From NCBI RefSeq assembly GCF_036327755.1, contig NZ_CP109596.1:4216001-4280000 (forward strand): a DNA stretch of 64,000 nucleotides. The letters are read 5' to 3'. Below the pieces are notes generated by a model that searched no databases, had not been told where the DNA came from, and was given only the letters and a program-made list of their open reading frames with translations. Each line of letters opens with the position of its first letter. Within the stretch, counting starts at the first letter, position 1. The position numbers were made by a program, and so were the translations under genes. Shown here one piece after another: positions 61,394 through 64,000 of the stretch. The stretch comes from Nocardia sp. NBC_01503 (GTDB taxonomy: Bacteria; Actinomycetota; Actinomycetes; Mycobacteriales; Mycobacteriaceae).

Positions 61394-62089
61394 TCACTGA
61401 GCCGGGGTGGAGAGCGTGGCGGTGAGAGCGCCGATGACGGCGGCCGAATCGGCCACCCAGCCGAAGATGCCGCCCTGCGCGGCGATCATCTCCAGCCCGA
61501 CCCGCTGGAATTCCGGGAAATACGAACCGACACAGTCGGATACGACCAGGCATTCGAAGCCGCGATCATTGGCCTCACGGACGGTGGTGTGCACGCACAC
61601 CTCGGTGGTGACGCCGGTGACGAGCAATGAGGTGATTCCCTTGCCCGCCAGCGCATCCGAGAGTTCGGTGGCGTAGAACGCGCCCTTACCGGGTTTGTCG
61701 ATCACCACCTCGCCCGCGAGTGGCGCGAGTTCGTCGATGATGTCGTGCCCGTATTCACCGCGCACCAGAATCCGGCCGAACGCCCCGGGATCGCCGATGC
61801 GTTGAGAAGGGCTGCCCCGCAACAGTTTCGCCGGAGGACAGTCGGACAGATCCGGGAGGTGACCCTCTCGGGTGTGGATCACCGGGATTCCGGCCGCGCG
61901 GGCGGCGGCCATCAGCCCCGCCAGCGGTTCGATCACGGTGCGCAACAATCCCACGTCATTGCCCAGGCTCTCGCCGAACCCGCCGGGCAGTAGGAAGTCC
62001 CGCTGCATATCGATGACGAGCAGAGCCAGAGTGCTCGGCTCGAAGGAGAATTCGCCGGGTTGCGCCGGAATATATTGAACTGCCGTCAT
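61394..62089 (-). CDS. Cysteine hydrolase (isochorismatase-like, biuret hydrolase candidate)
   Basis: 231 residues. The catalytic triad D27 (VIDMQRD), K132 (DKPGKGAF) and C165 (TGVTTEVCVHTTV) is complete, so it is an amidohydrolase rather than a dead isochorismatase. Relatives include biuret, ureidoacrylate and nicotinamide hydrolases. Coupled by 4 bases to the allophanate-hydrolase-like gene; biuret hydrolysis to allophanate would supply exactly that enzyme's substrate. Function thus inferred from context. Confidence 0.86.
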   Translation of the reverse strand: MTAVQYIPAQPGEFSFEPSTLALLVIDMQRDFLLPGGFGESLGNDVGLLRTVIEPLAGLMAAARAAGIPVIHTREGHLPDLSDCPPAKLLRGSPSQRIGDPGAFGRILVRGEYGHDIIDELAPLAGEVVIDKPGKGAFYATELSDALAGKGITSLLVTGVTTEVCVHTTVREANDRGFECLVVSDCVGSYFPEFQRVGLEMIAAQGGIFGWVADSAAVIGALTATLSTPAQ

Positions 62090-63474
62090 CTTCGTTCTCT
62101 CTGTTCGAGCCGGACTTCCGAATGCGCCACCAGCGGGCGCGGCTCGTCGAGGATGCGGGCGGCCGCCGCCAGGACGGTGTCGTCGCTCAGAGCGGGTCCG
62201 AAGACCATGGCCGAGAACGGACGACCGTCCGGGGTGGCGCCCAGCGGTACGGCAATCGCGGTGAGATCCAGCAGATTCCCGAAGTGGGTGTAATGGCCGA
62301 GCACGGTATTGGTGGCGATGGGATCGGCCAGCACCTGCGGCACCGTGAAGGTGGTGCCGATGGTCGGGACCACCATGACATCGACCTCACGCCACATCCG
62401 GGCCACCAAGGATTTGAGCTCTTGCAGCCGCTGCTGTGCGCGGAAGACATCGACGGCGGTGAACCGCATTCCGCCGGTGAGGATTTCGCGAATCACCGGC
62501 AGTATCGAATCGGGTTTCGCGGCGAGGAAGTCCTCGAACTCCACCAGGCGTTCGGCCACCCATGGCCCCTGGTACAGCAGTTCGCCCGCGTCCAGGAACG
62601 GCCGCAGCGTGGTCGTCACACAGTCGAATCCGAGTCCGGGCAGTCGTTCGCGCAGCCCCAGGTGCGCGGTGCGGAAGACCTCGTCACCGAAGAACTCCAG
62701 CTCGACCGCATCGGGCAGGCCGAGTCGAATCTTGTTGCCGTCGAACCGCTCTCCGCGTTCGCGGCTCCACGGATCATTCGGATCCGGATCGGCGATCACC
62801 TCGAAAACCCGATCCAGATCCTCGACCGTGGTCGCCATGAGCGTGAGGCAGTCCAGCGACTTACACGCCGGAACCAGTCCCACCGTGCTGATCAACCCCC
62901 GCGACGGCTTCCACCCGACAATCCCGTTGAGCGCCGCGGGAACCCGCCCCGAGCCCGCGGTATCGGTGGCCACGCAGAACGGCACCTCACCCAGCGCCAC
63001 CGCCCGCGCCGATCCGGAACTGGACCCACCCGAGATCAAATCCCCGCCGCACACACTCCGCGGAATCGGATACGGCGTCCGTGTCCCGTTCAACCCCGTG
63101 GCGAACTGATCCAGATTCGTCTTCCCCGCGAACAGCGCCCCCGCATCCAACAGCCGCTGCACAGCGGGCGCGGTTTCCGTTGCGGTATAGGCGAAATCGG
63201 GACAGGCCAGCGTGGTCGGCCACCCCGCCACATCGATACTGTCCTTCACCCCGAACGGCACCCCGTACAGCGGCAACGTCCGCGCCCCCGGCCGCCGCTC
63301 GATCTCCGCGGCCGCCGCCAGCAGCTCCGCCCGCGGCACCGCGGTAATCCAGGTCCCGTCATCTCCCCGCGCGGCAATCGCATCCGCGACCCGCACGGCG
63401 GTGTGAATCGGTGACCCGCTACCACTTTCATGCGATGCCAGAATCTCCGCGACGGTGGGTCCAGGGTTCAACAT
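62086..63474 (-). CDS. Allophanate-hydrolase-like amidase
   Basis: 462 residues. Amidase signature motifs: K77 (GVPFGVKDSI), the Ser-rich loop GGSSSGSARAVA (149-160) and nucleophile S175 (DTAGSGRVPA). It is closest in layout to AtzF/DUR1-type allophanate hydrolases (PLYGVPFGVKDSIDVAGWPT, GTRTPYPIP). The additional C-terminal domain of AtzF that converts N-carboxycarbamate is absent: AtzF is about 600 residues. Cleaves allophanate (or a similar ureide) to ammonia. It heads the operon whose next genes are the cysteine hydrolase and permease. Confidence 0.85.
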   Translation of the reverse strand: MLNPGPTVAEILASHESGSGSPIHTAVRVADAIAARGDDGTWITAVPRAELLAAAAEIERRPGARTLPLYGVPFGVKDSIDVAGWPTTLACPDFAYTATETAPAVQRLLDAGALFAGKTNLDQFATGLNGTRTPYPIPRSVCGGDLISGGSSSGSARAVALGEVPFCVATDTAGSGRVPAALNGIVGWKPSRGLISTVGLVPACKSLDCLTLMATTVEDLDRVFEVIADPDPNDPWSRERGERFDGNKIRLGLPDAVELEFFGDEVFRTAHLGLRERLPGLGFDCVTTTLRPFLDAGELLYQGPWVAERLVEFEDFLAAKPDSILPVIREILTGGMRFTAVDVFRAQQRLQELKSLVARMWREVDVMVVPTIGTTFTVPQVLADPIATNTVLGHYTHFGNLLDLTAIAVPLGATPDGRPFSAMVFGPALSDDTVLAAAARILDEPRPLVAHSEVRLEQRERR

Positions 63475-63583
63475 CTGTCGATTGTCGGCACCCCGTGTGA
63501 AGCCCAGAGCCTCGAATTATGTCCGCTGTGTTAGCTGAAAAGCGCAGCCCCGCACGGGTACGGTACGGCGGGGTGGAAGTGGA

Positions 63584-64000
63584 TTACAGCCAGCCCGAGG
63601 CCGTTGCGATGCGGATGGCGTCGACTCGATTGCGGGCCTGGAGTTTTGCCACCGACGAGGCCAGGTAATTGCGGACCGTTCCGTAGGTGAGACTGAGTTG
63701 CACCGCGATCTCGCGGGGGTCCGCACCGGCGGCGAGGCAGCGCAGTACGTCGATCTCGCGGTCGGTGAGCGGGCAGTCGGGGGTGCGCAGGGCGGTGAAC
63801 GCCAACTCCGGATCGAGTACCCGGCCGCCCGCGGCGACGGTACGGACCGCGACCAGCAGTTCCCGGCGGGGCGTGTCCTTGAGGATGAAGCCGGATACGC
63901 CAATTTCCATGGCGCGCTTGAGATGACCCGGATTCGCCAGCGCGGTGAGAATGAGGACGCGGCAGTCCGGCAGGCCGGTGCGCAATGCGGTGGCGGCGGT
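63584..64000 (-). CDS. LuxR-type response regulator, 5' truncated
   Basis: Only the C-terminal 139 or so codons are in the window; the start lies beyond 64000. Visible is the end of the receiver domain (ILTALANPGHLKRAMEIGVS, GFILKDTPRRELLVAV with the conserved Lys) and the LuxR HTH (PLTDREIDVLRCLAAGADPR, TYGTVRNYLASSV). It lies upstream of the allophanate-hydrolase operon by 110 bases on the same strand and may regulate nitrogen use. The kinase, if any, is outside. Confidence 0.88.
   Translation of the reverse strand, partial: TAATALRTGLPDCRVLILTALANPGHLKRAMEIGVSGFILKDTPRRELLVAVRTVAAGGRVLDPELAFTALRTPDCPLTDREIDVLRCLAAGADPREIAVQLSLTYGTVRNYLASSVAKLQARNRVDAIRIATASGWL

Noticed and set aside
63475..63583. 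Possible guanidine or other riboswitch before the allophanate-hydrolase operon
   Set aside because: The 109 bases show a short GC hairpin but none of the conserved riboswitch words I could recognise.
1..64000. CRISPR arrays, prophage genes, rRNA
   Set aside because: No regularly spaced repeats, no phage structural or integrase genes, and no rRNA sequence were seen on either strand.

Overview
The window is high-GC actinobacterial DNA. Acyl-CoA synthetases, a SARP regulator, an XRE/DUF397 pair, many exported small proteins and an actinobacterial initiator tRNA point to the Mycobacteriales, most likely Nocardia. The genus is my inference; no rRNA or other decisive marker is present. Most genes are ordinary chromosomal metabolism, transport and regulation. 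Two stretches look acquired: the 6 kb downstream of the tRNA and an IS110-family insertion at 52-53 kb.

Left part (1-6.2 kb): the 3' end of an amidase gene coupled to a YtcJ-like amidohydrolase, an NAD(P)-binding reductase, a small potassium channel, a long-chain-type acyl-CoA dehydrogenase and an AraC regulator. At 6301 lies an initiator tRNA-Met. A degenerate copy of its 3' half plus a similar terminator hairpin recurs at 12322-12389. The roughly 6 kb between them may therefore be an integrated island or its remnant. It carries a serine hydrolase and a compact module: a CsoR/CstR-type repressor without the copper-binding histidine, two perfect 16-bp C6G6 palindromes, an MMPL exporter, an AhpD-like CxxC protein, a 53-residue Cys-rich protein and a DUF2892 membrane protein.

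Middle (12.7-48 kb): a divergent NAD-dependent DNA ligase, a TetR/SDR divergent pair with a clear operator candidate, a SARP/NB-ARC regulator, DUF2252, Imm51-like and EamA genes, DUF4126 with an AI-2E exporter, a PhoU-like gene, an MFS exporter fused to three carboxypeptidase-regulatory-like repeats, the XRE/DUF397 pair with small divergent genes, a GDSL hydrolase, exported and lipoproteins, a GGDEF cyclase, galactokinase with a truncated globin and a sodium:solute symporter, an exported subtilisin with a small partner, two hydrolases, a PepSY protein and a tandem pair of FadD-type acyl-CoA synthetases. A 23-codon open frame followed by a terminator lies at 48.1 kb.

Right part (48-64 kb): a LuxR regulator, an FAD oxidoreductase and a cytochrome P450 in one direction; the IS110 element with a structured left end; a LysR/MFS divergent pair; a Tdi1-type immunity-like protein; a molybdopterin oxidoreductase; a TerD-AIM24 fusion; and an operon of allophanate-hydrolase-like amidase, cysteine hydrolase and NCS2-type permease, preceded by a LuxR response regulator cut by the window end. 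That operon looks like uptake and ammonia release from a small nitrogen compound such as biuret.
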